Assembly (NCBI GenBank): GCA_039679975.1
Contig: JBDKTZ010000555.1
Coordinates: forward strand, 1 to 39,319
Reading direction: 5' to 3'
Source: JBCFBK01 sp039679975
Lineage (GTDB): Bacteria; Bacteroidota; Bacteroidia; Bacteroidales; Prolixibacteraceae
DNA: 39,319 nt
Part shown: positions 1 through 8,531 of the stretch, in pieces
How the letters are laid out: every line of letters begins with the position of its first letter
How positions within the stretch are numbered: position 1 is the first letter of the stretch
The notes under the pieces: model-generated
What the model saw: the letters and a program-made list of their open reading frames with translations, nothing else
Told to the model about the DNA's origin: nothing
Database searches by the model: none
Position numbers and translations under genes: made by a program

Positions 1-909
1 CTGAGAGGTCGGACGACCTTCCAAAAAGAGACTGGATGCCCTGTACAAAACAGCGCCCGGATGCTCCATCCCGTTATACTGGAAAGAGGGCACCGCAACA
101 AGATCATACTTCGGGAACGGGAGCGGACTCCCGGTATAGGCTTCGATCTGATCGATCGAAAGGAAGAGCAATTTGAAGATCTCCTCCACATTGCTTTTCA
201 CTTTCAGGGTATCGGTCTCCCTATGATACAAGGTATAGCGATGCCCTTTCCGGCTCCGGCTAATCGTATCGAATTTCCCTGCTGAAAAAGCAAACAGATA
301 AGTCGGTAATGGTTCCGTCCGGGCAAAGCGGTATTGCCTACGGGTACCGGATGGAACAATCTGTTTCGCCGCACCATTGGCAACCGCCTGCCAGAATACG
401 GGTACATCTAGTGACAAACAAAACTGTGCCTTCAAATCAGGCTGATCGAAACAGGGAAAGGCAGTGGATGCCCGGTCCGGCACAAACAAGGTATATAAAA
501 ATTCGGCATTCCGGTTCAGCGACTGGTCGGGAGCCGTAAAGGTCAGTTCCAGCACATTCCTGCCTGTTTTGAGATATTTTTTTTCGATCAGGATATGTTC
601 GTCTTTAATCACTGCCGGTATCGCCTCCCCATTACAGGTGATCCGTGACACGGATGCCGAATCTGATTTGAAATCAAGCTGAAGACCATTTCTCCGGGTT
701 TGAAGACAAAAGCGGATCACCTCATGTGCTGTAACCGGTTTGTCAATCGCTTCAGGAATACGAAAGTCCAGATCGTATTCCACTTCGCTGATATGCCTTG
801 ACCTCCAGTCTGCCAATTGTCTGGAGATCCCTTTTTCGACGGGAAGCTGAACCGGAGCGCATGAAGCAATGATGATCAACAGCCCCGATAAGAGAATAAA
901 ACGTACCAT
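1..909 (-). CDS. M1 family aminopeptidase lipoprotein, 3' part cut off by window edge
   Basis: The first 303 codons of a gene that continues beyond base 1. The N-terminus is a lipoprotein signal: a hydrophobic stretch ending in IASC (Cys17), so the protein is probably anchored on the periplasmic side of a membrane. The body matches the N-terminal domain of M1 metallo-aminopeptidases (aminopeptidase N-like). Near residues 280-285 it has GMEHPG, the counterpart of the GxMEN exopeptidase motif, in a form I know from Bacteroidota M1 enzymes. The zinc site HExxH would follow outside the window. The ATG at 909 has AGGAG about 8 bases upstream. It lies 26 bases after the DNA glycosylase gene on the same strand and probably shares its transcript. 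Expected role: trimming N-terminal residues from peptides. Family call is firm, substrate unknown. Confidence 0.85.
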   Translation of the reverse strand, partial: MVRFILLSGLLIIIASCAPVQLPVEKGISRQLADWRSRHISEVEYDLDFRIPEAIDKPVTAHEVIRFCLQTRRNGLQLDFKSDSASVSRITCNGEAIPAVIKDEHILIEKKYLKTGRNVLELTFTAPDQSLNRNAEFLYTLFVPDRASTAFPCFDQPDLKAQFCLSLDVPVFWQAVANGAAKQIVPSGTRRQYRFARTEPLPTYLFAFSAGKFDTISRSRKGHRYTLYHRETDTLKVKSNVEEIFKLLFLSIDQIEAYTGSPLPFPKYDLVAVPSFQYNGMEHPGAVLYRASSLFLEGRPTSQ

Positions 910-935
910 AAGCAAAACTCCTGTTAAAGTCCAAG

Positions 936-1619
936 TCACCGCAAAAGACGAACAAACTTCTGTATGTATTCTCTTTTCTGTCTCAGTTTGTACTGCATAA
1001 TGTACCGGGGATGTTCGAGCGGGATGACCTGCTCAAAGTAGTTCTTTGTCCGGTTCAGCGAAAGAAGATATTTGTAGTTCTTGTTGTTCCCCAGACAATA
1101 GCAGGTATCCGTTTTGACCCCAAACGCCAGTTGCGCTTCGATCGACTGAATGATAAACGGTTCAACAGCCTCCAGCAAATCGCGGTTGTCGTAATAATTA
1201 TAATTGATCTCCCCTCCTTTCCCGTTTGCCTTGACAAAGCCAAGCGGACTGACGGCACTGATAAAAAAATCACTGTAAAACTTTTCAGTTCCGCCACAGG
1301 CATTGATCATTTCATACACGAAAACGGATGAAAGTTCCCGGGTTTCAACATTCCTGATCTCAAGTCCGCAGTATTCCTTTAAGCGTTGCGTATCGGTGAA
1401 CGGTACACCTGTTACACCGGCCCCAAAGCGTCCGGGATTGATCCCCAGGATCAGCCTCCGGGGACGATCGTCGTCATAAAATTTCCGGTAAAAAAGCGAC
1501 GACACTTCCAGTGCCTGTGGATTTTCAGCATAAGGATTCATCACCCGGATACCCGGAGGAAGAGGTTGTTCAAACTTCAGGTCCCGGTTAAACTGAATTA
1601 CTTTCTCTGCAAACGTCAT
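936..1619 (-). CDS. SMUG2-type uracil-DNA glycosylase family protein
   Basis: 227 residues, full length for the SMUG2/DUF4918 group of the uracil-DNA glycosylase superfamily. Visible signatures are motif 1, GINPGRFGAGVTGVPF from residue 59 (Asn in the place where UNG has Asp), and motif 2, LEHPR at 201-205, matching the His-Pro minor-groove loop. The family removes uracil or related damaged bases from DNA to start base-excision repair in the cytoplasm. It sits 29 bases after the biotin ligase gene and 26 bases before the M1 peptidase gene on the same strand, an arrangement that suggests cotranscription rather than a shared pathway. The exact base specificity cannot be read from sequence. Confidence 0.85.
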   Translation of the reverse strand: MTFAEKVIQFNRDLKFEQPLPPGIRVMNPYAENPQALEVSSLFYRKFYDDDRPRRLILGINPGRFGAGVTGVPFTDTQRLKEYCGLEIRNVETRELSSVFVYEMINACGGTEKFYSDFFISAVSPLGFVKANGKGGEINYNYYDNRDLLEAVEPFIIQSIEAQLAFGVKTDTCYCLGNNKNYKYLLSLNRTKNYFEQVIPLEHPRYIMQYKLRQKREYIQKFVRLLR

Positions 1620-1648
1620 TTAGTTCCAATTACTGAATTGATTCATCA

Positions 1649-2392
1649 TCACAGGTACTCCACTTCTTTAAAATGGTATTCATGCACCGGCCCGTCTTTT
1701 TCACGGATGCGAAGCTGCCCGATGGCATTGACACCTACAATTTTTCCTGTATATTTATGAGTGTTGTCGCGGTATGCATGCCATTCATTGAGACGATAAA
1801 GCTTCTCATAAAAAGCACGGTCAAGTTCGTCAAATTCATCCTGTCTTAATTTCATATAATAAAGATCAATTTCTTTTAACAATTCCTTAATAGCCAAATC
1901 CAGCGCATAGTCCTTTCCGGTAATCATCTTTAACGAGACCGGGTTGGGGGCAGGCGACCGGAAGATGGTCTGGTTGACATTCAGCCCAATACCGATTACC
2001 GACTGGCTGATCATGCTGCTCATCACGGCATTTTCAATCAGGATCCCGCAAATTTTCCCGTCTCCCACATAAATATCATTTGGCCATTTGATCTTTACAT
2101 TTTCAACATAACGGCATAAAAAGCTTATCAATCCCAGACAAACGATCTTTGAGAGCATAAACTGTTTTTGGATCTCAAGGAAGGTCGGTCTTAAAAGAAT
2201 TGAAAAAGTCAGGTTCTTTCCGGCCTCACTCTCCCACCGGTTGTTTAACTGTCCTTTCCCCGCTGTCTGATCGTATGCCAAAAAGACAGTTCCTTCTTCA
2301 ACCTCATTCACAGCTACTTGATTGATGGCATAGTTATTGGTACTTTCTGTACGCCTTATAGAGGCGATGGTATGACCGATTTGATGAAACAT
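1649..2392 (-). CDS. birA: biotin--[acetyl-CoA carboxylase] ligase, monofunctional
   Basis: Attaches biotin to the carrier domain of biotin-dependent carboxylases through biotinyl-AMP. Signatures: ESTN near residue 16, AGKGQLNNRW at 44-53 (the nucleotide/biotin loop) and KWPND at 102-106 followed by GKICGILIEN, whose lysine contacts biotin. At 247 residues it has the catalytic and C-terminal domains but no N-terminal winged helix, so unlike E. coli BirA it should not act as a repressor. I start it at the ATG at 2392; a TTG seven codons upstream (2413) is open but adds only a basic stretch. It is first of three minus-strand genes and is divergent from rsfS. Confidence 0.92.
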   Translation of the reverse strand: MFHQIGHTIASIRRTESTNNYAINQVAVNEVEEGTVFLAYDQTAGKGQLNNRWESEAGKNLTFSILLRPTFLEIQKQFMLSKIVCLGLISFLCRYVENVKIKWPNDIYVGDGKICGILIENAVMSSMISQSVIGIGLNVNQTIFRSPAPNPVSLKMITGKDYALDLAIKELLKEIDLYYMKLRQDEFDELDRAFYEKLYRLNEWHAYRDNTHKYTGKIVGVNAIGQLRIREKDGPVHEYHFKEVEYL

Positions 2393-2489
2393 ACGTTTTA
2401 AAATTTTTAACAATACGAATTAAACTATTTTTTTAATTCTCAGGTTATTACCGTTGGATATTTTACACTTTAAAATAAACTAAAAAATT

Positions 2490-2497
2490 TATCTTTG
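2490..2497 (+). promoter_or_regulatory. Bacteroidota-type -7 box (TATCTTTG) for rsfS-ftsH
   Basis: TATCTTTG matches TAnnTTTG exactly. Transcription would begin near 2503, 13 bases before the rsfS ATG at 2516. The upstream -33 element is weak (TTTA at 2469-2472). This placement rules out the TTG at 2495 as the rsfS start, because it lies inside the promoter. Confidence 0.6.
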
Positions 2498-2515
2498 TAC
2501 TTTCAAAAGGAATTT

Positions 2516-2902
2516 ATGAGTAAAACACAAAAGGGAAGAGATACGGAAGGCTTATTAAATGCTATTATTGAAGGCATCGAACGGAAAAAAGGAATCAACA
2601 TTATAAAAATAGATTTAACAAAAATAAATCACTCCGAGTGCAATTACTTCATCATCTGTCACGGCAATTCAACCACCCAGGTTGATTCAATTGCTCATTC
2701 TGTTGAAGAGACGGTAGAAGAACTGTCGGGAGAAAAAGCATGGCATAAAGATGGCTATAAGAATGCGATTTGGATTCTGCTCGATTATGCAGATGTCATG
2801 GTCCATGTATTCCAACACGAGGCGCGCAATTTTTATGACATTGAAAATCTTTGGGCCGACGCAGCAGTAGAGGAAATTAATACAGAAAAACAGCATATAT
2901 AA
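2516..2902 (+). CDS. rsfS: ribosome silencing factor RsfS/YbeB/Iojap
   Basis: 128 residues, normal length. RsfS binds ribosomal protein L14 on the free 50S subunit and blocks joining with 30S when nutrients are short. Family signatures are YFIICHGNSTTQVDSIA from about residue 45 and a C-terminal block with LLDYADVMVHVFQ, FYDIENLW and ADA. The ATG at 2516 has AAAAGGAA just upstream. The longer reading from a TTG at 2495 starts within the promoter and is rejected. The stop codon (2900-2902) is followed without a gap by the ftsH ATG, so the two are translated from one message. Confidence 0.95.
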   Translation: MSKTQKGRDTEGLLNAIIEGIERKKGINIIKIDLTKINHSECNYFIICHGNSTTQVDSIAHSVEETVEELSGEKAWHKDGYKNAIWILLDYADVMVHVFQHEARNFYDIENLWADAAVEEINTEKQHI

Positions 2903-4924
2903 ATGGCTACTAACAGTAATACGAATAAGAACAAACAGCGAGCGAATAATATTGGGAATTTCAAGCCTGGAGGAAAGCCCCCTAAACTGAATCCTTATTG
3001 GATATACGGGATCGCGATTATCATCTTCCTGGTTATCCAGTATATCAGTTTCGGCGGCGGGCCTGTAGAAACAAACTGGCAGGATGTAAAAAACACCATG
3101 CTGGCACGGCATGACATTGAAAAAATAGTAGTTGTCAATCGTGAAGAAGCCCAAATATACCTAAAAGAAGACAGTTATGCGGATTACGAGGATAAGCTCA
3201 ACAAAGGGTTTAACACGCCTCCCAAATATGGTCCGCACTTCTATTTCACAATTGGTTCGGTCGAGACTTTTGAGGACAATCTGGCCGCGGCTCAGTCCGA
3301 ATTCAACAATACAGACAAGGTGTCGGTCGAGTATAAGACTGTTCATAATTATTTCAGCGAGATCATTGGCTGGATCCTGCCGTTTTTGATTATTATCGGG
3401 ATTTGGTGGTGGATTTTCAGGAGAATGAGCAAGGGGGCCGGCGGCGGTGGCGGAGCAGGGAATATTTTCAGTGTTGGAAAATCGCAGGCTAAAATATTTG
3501 ATAAGGATTCCCGGGTCAATATCACGTTTAAAGATGTTGCCGGTTTGGCTGAAGCCAAACAGGAAGTGGAGGAGATCGTTGAATTTCTGAAAAATGCCTC
3601 AAAGTATACCAAACTCGGTGGTAAAATTCCAAAAGGAGCGCTTCTGGTAGGGCCTCCCGGAACAGGGAAAACCTTATTGGCCAAAGCGGTGGCCGGTGAA
3701 GCAAATGTACCGTTCTTCTCCATGTCTGGTTCCGATTTTGTCGAGATGTTTGTAGGAGTAGGAGCTTCACGCGTCCGGGATCTTTTTAAACAAGCCAAGG
3801 AAAAAGCTCCGTGTATCGTATTTATTGATGAGATTGACGCCATTGGCCGCGCCCGTGGTAAAAATCCCAATTTTGGTTCGAACGACGAGCGTGAAAATAC
3901 CCTTAATCAGTTGCTGACCGAAATGGACGGGTTCGACACCAACTCGGGAGTCATTATCCTGGCTGCCACCAACCGGGCAGACATTCTGGACCGGGCATTG
4001 ATGCGTGCAGGACGTTTCGACCGCCAAATCCATGTCGAATTGCCTGACCTGAACGAACGGAGGGAAATATTCCAGGTCCATCTGAGGCCGATTAAGCTTT
4101 CGGAAGATGTGGAAGTCAACTTCCTGGCCAAGCAAACTCCCGGGTTCTCCGGCGCAGATATTGCCAACGTATGTAATGAAGCCGCATTGATCGCTGCCCG
4201 AAGAAACAGGGAGAAAGTAACCAAACAGGATTTTCTTGATGCCGTTGACCGCATCGTGGGAGGGCTTGAAAAGAAAAATAAGATTATCTCGAAAGATGAA
4301 AAGAGGCGCATTGCATACCATGAAGCGGGGCACGCGACCATTAGCTGGTTGCTGGAACATGCTCATCCGCTGGTCAAAGTAACCATTGTCCCGAGAGGAA
4401 AAGCGCTGGGCGCAGCCTGGTATCTTCCGGAAGAACGATCAATCACAACAAAGGACCAGTTGCTTGATGAAATGTGCTCTGCACTTGGAGGAAGGGCCGC
4501 CGAACAATTAGTTTTCAACTCAATCTCTTCGGGAGCACAAAATGATCTGGAAAAGATCACCAAACAAGCTTATGCCATGATCAGTATTTTCGGAATGAGC
4601 GATAAAGTCGGAAATGTGAGTTTTTATGATTCGACCGGACAAAATGACTATGGGTTCACCAAACCATACAGTGAGAAGACAGCCGAACTGATCGATGCAG
4701 AAGCAAAAGCGCTGATCGACACACAGTATGAACGCGCGCTCCGCATCTTAACAGAGAACAAGGAAGGACATCAGAAATTGGCGTCCCGATTACTCGAACG
4801 GGAAGTGATCTTTGGAGAGGACCTGGAAGAAATTTTCGGAAAACGCCCGTGGGTACACGAAGACCTGATGGGAAATAACGGTAATCAGGCTGAAGTTGAG
4901 ACTCCCGAAAAAAGGATTGAATAA
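2903..4924 (+). CDS. ftsH: ATP-dependent zinc metalloprotease FtsH
   Basis: 673 residues. Membrane-anchored AAA+ protease that degrades misassembled membrane proteins and short-lived regulators. Two membrane segments (about residues 31-50 and 153-172) flank the periplasmic domain. A glycine-rich linker precedes the AAA module with Walker A GPPGTGKT (about 251-258), Walker B FIDEIDAIG and the second region of homology (ATNRADILDRALMRAGRFDR). The zinc site HEAGH is near residue 473. All catalytic elements are intact. It begins directly after rsfS, and the LUD gene starts 10 bases after its stop. The rsfS-ftsH-LUD-cdsA order is common in Bacteroidota. Confidence 0.97.
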   Translation: MATNSNTNKNKQRANNIGNFKPGGKPPKLNPYWIYGIAIIIFLVIQYISFGGGPVETNWQDVKNTMLARHDIEKIVVVNREEAQIYLKEDSYADYEDKLNKGFNTPPKYGPHFYFTIGSVETFEDNLAAAQSEFNNTDKVSVEYKTVHNYFSEIIGWILPFLIIIGIWWWIFRRMSKGAGGGGGAGNIFSVGKSQAKIFDKDSRVNITFKDVAGLAEAKQEVEEIVEFLKNASKYTKLGGKIPKGALLVGPPGTGKTLLAKAVAGEANVPFFSMSGSDFVEMFVGVGASRVRDLFKQAKEKAPCIVFIDEIDAIGRARGKNPNFGSNDERENTLNQLLTEMDGFDTNSGVIILAATNRADILDRALMRAGRFDRQIHVELPDLNERREIFQVHLRPIKLSEDVEVNFLAKQTPGFSGADIANVCNEAALIAARRNREKVTKQDFLDAVDRIVGGLEKKNKIISKDEKRRIAYHEAGHATISWLLEHAHPLVKVTIVPRGKALGAAWYLPEERSITTKDQLLDEMCSALGGRAAEQLVFNSISSGAQNDLEKITKQAYAMISIFGMSDKVGNVSFYDSTGQNDYGFTKPYSEKTAELIDAEAKALIDTQYERALRILTENKEGHQKLASRLLEREVIFGEDLEEIFGKRPWVHEDLMGNNGNQAEVETPEKRIE

Positions 4925-4934
4925 ATTTAACCCC

Positions 4935-5570
4935 ATGTCCACATCAAGAGACCATATCCTTCAGCGGTTAAAAGACGCGCGCGACCGGAGAAAAGCAGTG
5001 ACCCCGGAACAACCCGACATGGTTGCCCCAATCTACGCGGAAACGGATAAAGATCTGGCCGGTAGTTTTCAGGAAAAGCTCGAACTTGTATCCGGTATTT
5101 TTTTCCGGGTCGAAAATATTGATGCCGCTGCCGGCTTGGTCAAGTCAATCGCGGAAGAAGAGAAGTGGAACTCTGTTTTCTGCCTCGATAAGAAAATCCA
5201 AAAAGCACTGGAAGGGAAAGTTCCTTATAAAGCTTTAGCTGAAGATTTTGAAAGCCTTCAGTCGGGCGTCACACCTTGCGAATTTCTGATCGCTCATCTG
5301 GGGTCTGTGATGGTCAGCTCCGGTGAAGCATCGGGACGCAGACTTCATGTTTTCCCTGAAACCCATCTGGTAATTGCACATATGGATCAGCTTGTCATGT
5401 ATCTGGATGAGGCATTAAACCGCTTGCAGGTTAAATACAAGGAACGTCTGCCTTCTATGATCACAAATATCACCGGGCCCAGCCGGACGGCAGACATTGA
5501 AAAGACCCTGGTGAAGGGAATGCATGGTCCAAGGAAACTGATTGTCATTCTTTGTGATCAACCATTTTAG
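4935..5570 (+). CDS. LUD (LutC/YkgG) domain protein
   Basis: 211 residues. The C-terminal half carries LUD-domain signatures: SVMVSSGEASGRRLHVFPETH and ITGPSRTADIEKTLVKGMHGP. In LutC the domain takes part in a lactate-oxidising iron-sulfur flavoenzyme, but LutA and LutB partners are not present here, so a lactate role is not supported. In Bacteroidota a stand-alone LUD gene often lies after ftsH; its function is not known to me. I start at the ATG at 4935 (MSTSRDH), 10 bases after the ftsH stop. The longer frame from 4896 overlaps the ftsH end and is unlikely. Confidence 0.85.
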   Translation: MSTSRDHILQRLKDARDRRKAVTPEQPDMVAPIYAETDKDLAGSFQEKLELVSGIFFRVENIDAAAGLVKSIAEEEKWNSVFCLDKKIQKALEGKVPYKALAEDFESLQSGVTPCEFLIAHLGSVMVSSGEASGRRLHVFPETHLVIAHMDQLVMYLDEALNRLQVKYKERLPSMITNITGPSRTADIEKTLVKGMHGPRKLIVILCDQPF

Positions 5571-5668
5571 TCGGCGTAAAGAAGTTGTTCTCATATTGAT
5601 GACAGCTGATAAGCTGGAATAAAGTGATAATGAAAATATGGACAGGTCTCTGACCTTAATCAAACAGT

Positions 5669-5875
5669 ATGGAAAACGATTTTATAAAAATTTATACCTC
5701 TGCAGACCCTTACCAGGCTGACCTGGCACATGATCTGCTCGATGAAAATGGTATTCACTGCGTGGTCCTTGATCAGCATGACTCCATGATCCCTTCCATC
5801 GGTGAGATTGAGATTTATGTACACGAAAATGATGAGGCTGCAGCTTTGGAAATTCTAAAAAATATGAAGAATTGA
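5669..5875 (+). CDS. DUF2007 domain small protein
   Basis: 68 residues, acidic and soluble. It has the compact layout of DUF2007 ('putative signal transducing protein') proteins: a strand KIYTSADPYQADLAHDLLDENGI, then CVVLDQHD, then IEIYVHENDEAAALEIL. These small alpha/beta proteins have no established biochemical function. The stop codon overlaps the cdsA start by four bases (TTGA), so translation of the two is probably coupled. The 98 bases before it contain no clear promoter box. Confidence 0.75.
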   Translation: MENDFIKIYTSADPYQADLAHDLLDENGIHCVVLDQHDSMIPSIGEIEIYVHENDEAAALEILKNMKN

Positions 5876-6684
5876 AAAATCTGGTTATCCGGTCGCTGGC
5901 CGGTATCGTATTTGTCATCGTCACACTTGGAAGTTTGCTGCTGGGTCCATATGGTTACGCGCTCTTTTTTCTGTTCGTGACCATCGGAGGGTTGATTGAA
6001 TTTTACAATATGACAGAAAAATCGAAAACCTGCCCGCATCAAACAATCGGTATTACCACAGGTATCCTGGTTTTCGTCATTTCCTTCTTGATATCATCCG
6101 GTAAATTGCAGCCAAAAGCATATCTCATCTTTTTCCCGTTGCTGCTTTTCTTTTTTATTGCTGAATTATACCGGAAGAAAAAACACCCTACTGAAAATAT
6201 CGCCTCAGGGATCCTGGGCATTATCTACATCGCTGTCCCGCTTAGCCTCAGCAACCTGATTGTCTTTGACGGCAAAAACAACTATTCTCCAAACCTGATG
6301 ATCGCCTTGCTGGCACTGATCTGGATCTATGATTCGGGAGCCTATCTCTTCGGCGTGAGCATCGGGAAACACCGTCTTTTTGAACGCATTTCACCGAAAA
6401 AATCGTGGGAAGGAGCAATAGGCGGGATCCTGGTAACTTTGGCGGCTTCCTTTTTTATGGCCCGATACATCCGCATTGATCTGCTTCATTGGCTGATGAT
6501 CACGTTACTGGTTGTGGTTATTTCAACTTTTGGAGATTTATCCGAATCCTTGTTTAAACGCGAGTTTGGAATGAAAGACAGTGGCCGGATTATTCCCGGA
6601 CATGGCGGATTGCTGGATCGCTTCGATTCGCTTCTGTTTTCATTACCTGTTTTCGTTTGCTATCTTCAATTGGTTTTGCGATAA
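5872..6684 (+). CDS. cdsA: phosphatidate cytidylyltransferase
   Basis: Makes CDP-diacylglycerol from phosphatidate and CTP, the branch point of phospholipid synthesis, in the inner membrane. 270 residues with about seven or eight hydrophobic helices. The CDP-diglyceride synthetase signature is complete near the C-terminus: SPKKSWEGAIGG, then GDLSESLFKRE and KDSGRIIPGHGGLLDRFDS. The start must be TTG at 5872: it overlaps the DUF2007 stop and no in-frame ATG occurs until about residue 45, which would remove the first membrane helix. The downstream psd and pssA genes use its product. Confidence 0.95.
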   Translation: MKNLVIRSLAGIVFVIVTLGSLLLGPYGYALFFLFVTIGGLIEFYNMTEKSKTCPHQTIGITTGILVFVISFLISSGKLQPKAYLIFFPLLLFFFIAELYRKKKHPTENIASGILGIIYIAVPLSLSNLIVFDGKNNYSPNLMIALLALIWIYDSGAYLFGVSIGKHRLFERISPKKSWEGAIGGILVTLAASFFMARYIRIDLLHWLMITLLVVVISTFGDLSESLFKREFGMKDSGRIIPGHGGLLDRFDSLLFSLPVFVCYLQLVLR

Positions 6685-6741
6685 CCCTGTATCCGATCGG
6701 GCCAAATTGTGAACACTTACACTTCATTAAGCTAAAATCAT

Positions 6742-6749
6742 TACTTTTG
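6742..6749 (+). promoter_or_regulatory. Bacteroidota-type -7 box (TACTTTTG) before psd
   Basis: TACTTTTG fits TAnnTTTG, 16 bases before the psd ATG at 6766. No matching -33 TTTG is visible at the usual distance, so this is a moderate call. It would let psd-pssA be expressed apart from cdsA. Confidence 0.45.
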
Positions 6750-6765
6750 CACAAAAATTTGAAGC

Positions 6766-7440
6766 ATGAAGTTCCATCCGGCGGGAAAAAATATTATTAA
6801 AAACACCATACTTTTTATTATTGCTGTCAATCTGGCCGTCTGGTTATACATCACCTCGGCTACCGCGGGCATTCTTTTCACCGTTGCCTCCTTCCTGGTG
6901 CTGTTGCTGGTCGTTCAGTTTTTCCGTTATCCTTCAAGGGTCATTTCGCCTGAAGAAAAAATGGTATTGGCTCCCGCTGACGGAACAATTTGTCTCATCG
7001 AAGAATGTGAAGAAAAAGAATACCTCCGATCAAGAGCGCTGAAGGTATCCATATTTATGTCACCGCTCAACGTGCACATCAACTGGGTGCCTGTTTCAGG
7101 AACGGTCACTTATCTGAAACATAAGAAGGGCGAGTTTTACGCAGCTTTCAGACGTAAATCGGCTGAAGAGAATGAACGCTTCTGTACGGCCATTCAATTA
7201 TCGGACGACAGGGAAATACTTGTCAATCAGGTTGCCGGAGCTTTGGCCCGGCGCATTTTGAATTTTCTGAAACCGGGCCAACACGTGACTCAAAAAATGG
7301 AGATGGGTTTCATCCGGTTCGGATCGCGCGTAGACCTGTATCTGCCGACCGACACTAAGTTGTTTGTTAAACTGGGCGATAAGGTGAAAGGGACACAGAC
7401 AGTCATCGGGGAACTAAGCAGCGAAGAAGAAGATCTGTAA
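6766..7440 (+). CDS. psd: phosphatidylserine decarboxylase (short, single-promoter form)
   Basis: 224 residues. Converts phosphatidylserine to phosphatidylethanolamine. It belongs to the short PSD group that is synthesised as a proenzyme and cuts itself; the cleavage site is the Gly-Ser of RFGSRVD, with Ser187 becoming the pyruvoyl group. Other conserved stretches are LAPADGTI, IFMSPLNVHINWVPVSG and NQVAGALARRI. Two N-terminal hydrophobic helices (about 12-48) anchor it in the membrane. It lies between cdsA and pssA, which supplies its substrate. Confidence 0.95.
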   Translation: MKFHPAGKNIIKNTILFIIAVNLAVWLYITSATAGILFTVASFLVLLLVVQFFRYPSRVISPEEKMVLAPADGTICLIEECEEKEYLRSRALKVSIFMSPLNVHINWVPVSGTVTYLKHKKGEFYAAFRRKSAEENERFCTAIQLSDDREILVNQVAGALARRILNFLKPGQHVTQKMEMGFIRFGSRVDLYLPTDTKLFVKLGDKVKGTQTVIGELSSEEEDL

Positions 7441-7468
7441 GACACAAGCATCAAGACACAAGATAGAA
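7441..7468. repeat. degenerate heptamer tandem repeat after psd stop
   Basis: Four 7-base units GACACAA, GCATCAA, GACACAA, GATAGAA run directly from the psd stop codon. Two more loosely similar units follow (GGATGCG, GGATACA, from about 7476). It lies in the 83-base spacer before pssA. See the similar repeat at 19261. Confidence 0.6.
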
Positions 7469-7523
7469 AATTCAAGGATGCGGGATACAAGACTGAATAG
7501 TAGGAATTTGAAACAATAACGAT

Positions 7524-8276
7524 ATGAGCAAGCGAAATCCGTTTTTCTGGGTACCGAATACGATCACGGCGATGAATCTCGTTTCAGGCTGTGGAGCTGT
7601 GTTCATGGGAATTGAGGGAGAGCTGGGTATGGCTGCCATATTGATTCTCTCCGCATCGGTTTTCGATTTCATGGATGGTCTGTTTGCCCGCCTGTTAAAA
7701 TCCTATTCCGAAATTGGCAAGCAAATGGATTCGCTGGCCGACCTGGTTTCGTTTGGCGTCGCGCCTGCCGCCATCCTGTTTAGTATAGTCAAGCAATCCT
7801 TGTTACTTGACTATATATCGTTTACCGACATTGAAACCAGTCCTTTACAATGGATTCTCTTGCTTTCAGTTCTGCTCGTTCCGGTGGCCGGAGCTTTCAG
7901 ACTGGCAAAATTCAACATTGACACACGCCAAAGCGAAAGTTTCCTGGGATTACCCATTCCTGCCAACGCCATGTTTTACGCGTCATTGGCCTTAATACTG
8001 GAGTTTGGAAAATCTGTCGCCGTTAACAATGTCATCCTGAATCCCTTTTTTATCGCTGTGGTCATTGTCCTGTTTCCCGGCCTGATGGTTTCCGAAATAC
8101 CAATGTTCTCGCTGAAGGTCAAGAATTTCAACTGGAAGGGTAATCAGGTCCGCTTTTCATTCCTGGTCCTTTGCATTGTTCTTGTTCTCAGCCTGCAACT
8201 TTATTCATTACCTTTAATCATCATCAGTTACATCCTGGTATCGGCATTCACCTCAATCGCTGCAAAAAGGAGCTGA
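7524..8276 (+). CDS. pssA: CDP-diacylglycerol--serine O-phosphatidyltransferase
   Basis: 250 residues, an integral membrane enzyme that joins serine to CDP-diacylglycerol to give phosphatidylserine, the substrate of Psd encoded just upstream. The CDP-alcohol phosphatidyltransferase motif is complete in DFMDGLFARLLKSYSEIG followed by KQMDSLAD, with the DGxxAR, G and two Asp residues in the right spacing. About seven or eight hydrophobic segments. It is the last gene of the plus-strand run and converges with the cyd operon, ending 107 bases from the small cyd-linked gene; no convincing terminator is seen between them. Confidence 0.95.
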   Translation: MSKRNPFFWVPNTITAMNLVSGCGAVFMGIEGELGMAAILILSASVFDFMDGLFARLLKSYSEIGKQMDSLADLVSFGVAPAAILFSIVKQSLLLDYISFTDIETSPLQWILLLSVLLVPVAGAFRLAKFNIDTRQSESFLGLPIPANAMFYASLALILEFGKSVAVNNVILNPFFIAVVIVLFPGLMVSEIPMFSLKVKNFNWKGNQVRFSFLVLCIVLVLSLQLYSLPLIIISYILVSAFTSIAAKRS

Positions 8277-8383
8277 TTGTCATCGTATCAAAACATGTAC
8301 CCCAACATAACAGCTACTGCACGATTCCAAAGATCTTCTTCAGTATAATCGCTCACAGGAGTTTAAAACAAATGAAGGGTGAA

Positions 8384-8503
8384 TTATTCTTCTATTTTTT
8401 CAAATGAGTCTTTATACTTACTGACAATGTACCTGACCAGGAACCAGACTGTCAAAATGAGAATCGGCCAGGTCATAAACCAGATAATCGCGTTCCAGTA
8501 CAT
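8384..8503 (-). CDS. 39-residue membrane protein at the 3' end of the cyd operon (CydX-like candidate)
   Basis: A short gene 28 bases after the cydB stop, same strand. The product starts MYWNAIIWFMTWPILI, has one hydrophobic helix (residues 4-27) and ends in a charged tail SKYKDSFEKIEE. This matches the build of the small accessory subunits of cytochrome bd (CydX, CbdX), which are about 30-40 residues, single-helix, and encoded after cydB. I see no residue-level similarity to E. coli CydX, so the homology claim is an inference from size, topology and position. An in-frame TGA upstream fixes the start at ATG 8503. A second, overlapping frame of 35 codons is hydrophilic and less likely. Confidence 0.65.
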   Translation of the reverse strand: MYWNAIIWFMTWPILILTVWFLVRYIVSKYKDSFEKIEE

Positions 8504-8531
8504 ATTGCTGAATTTTAGTTGTCATTGATCA

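Noticed and set aside
2495..2515. N-terminal extension of RsfS from a TTG codon
   Set aside because: It begins inside the -7 box and is not part of the conserved protein.
3349..4366. Long minus-strand ORFs across ftsH
   Set aside because: Shadows of ftsH, which is intact with all motifs in the plus frame.
5603..5616. CAGCT-GATA-AGCTG hairpin after the LUD gene as a terminator
   Set aside because: The stem is only five base pairs and no T run follows.
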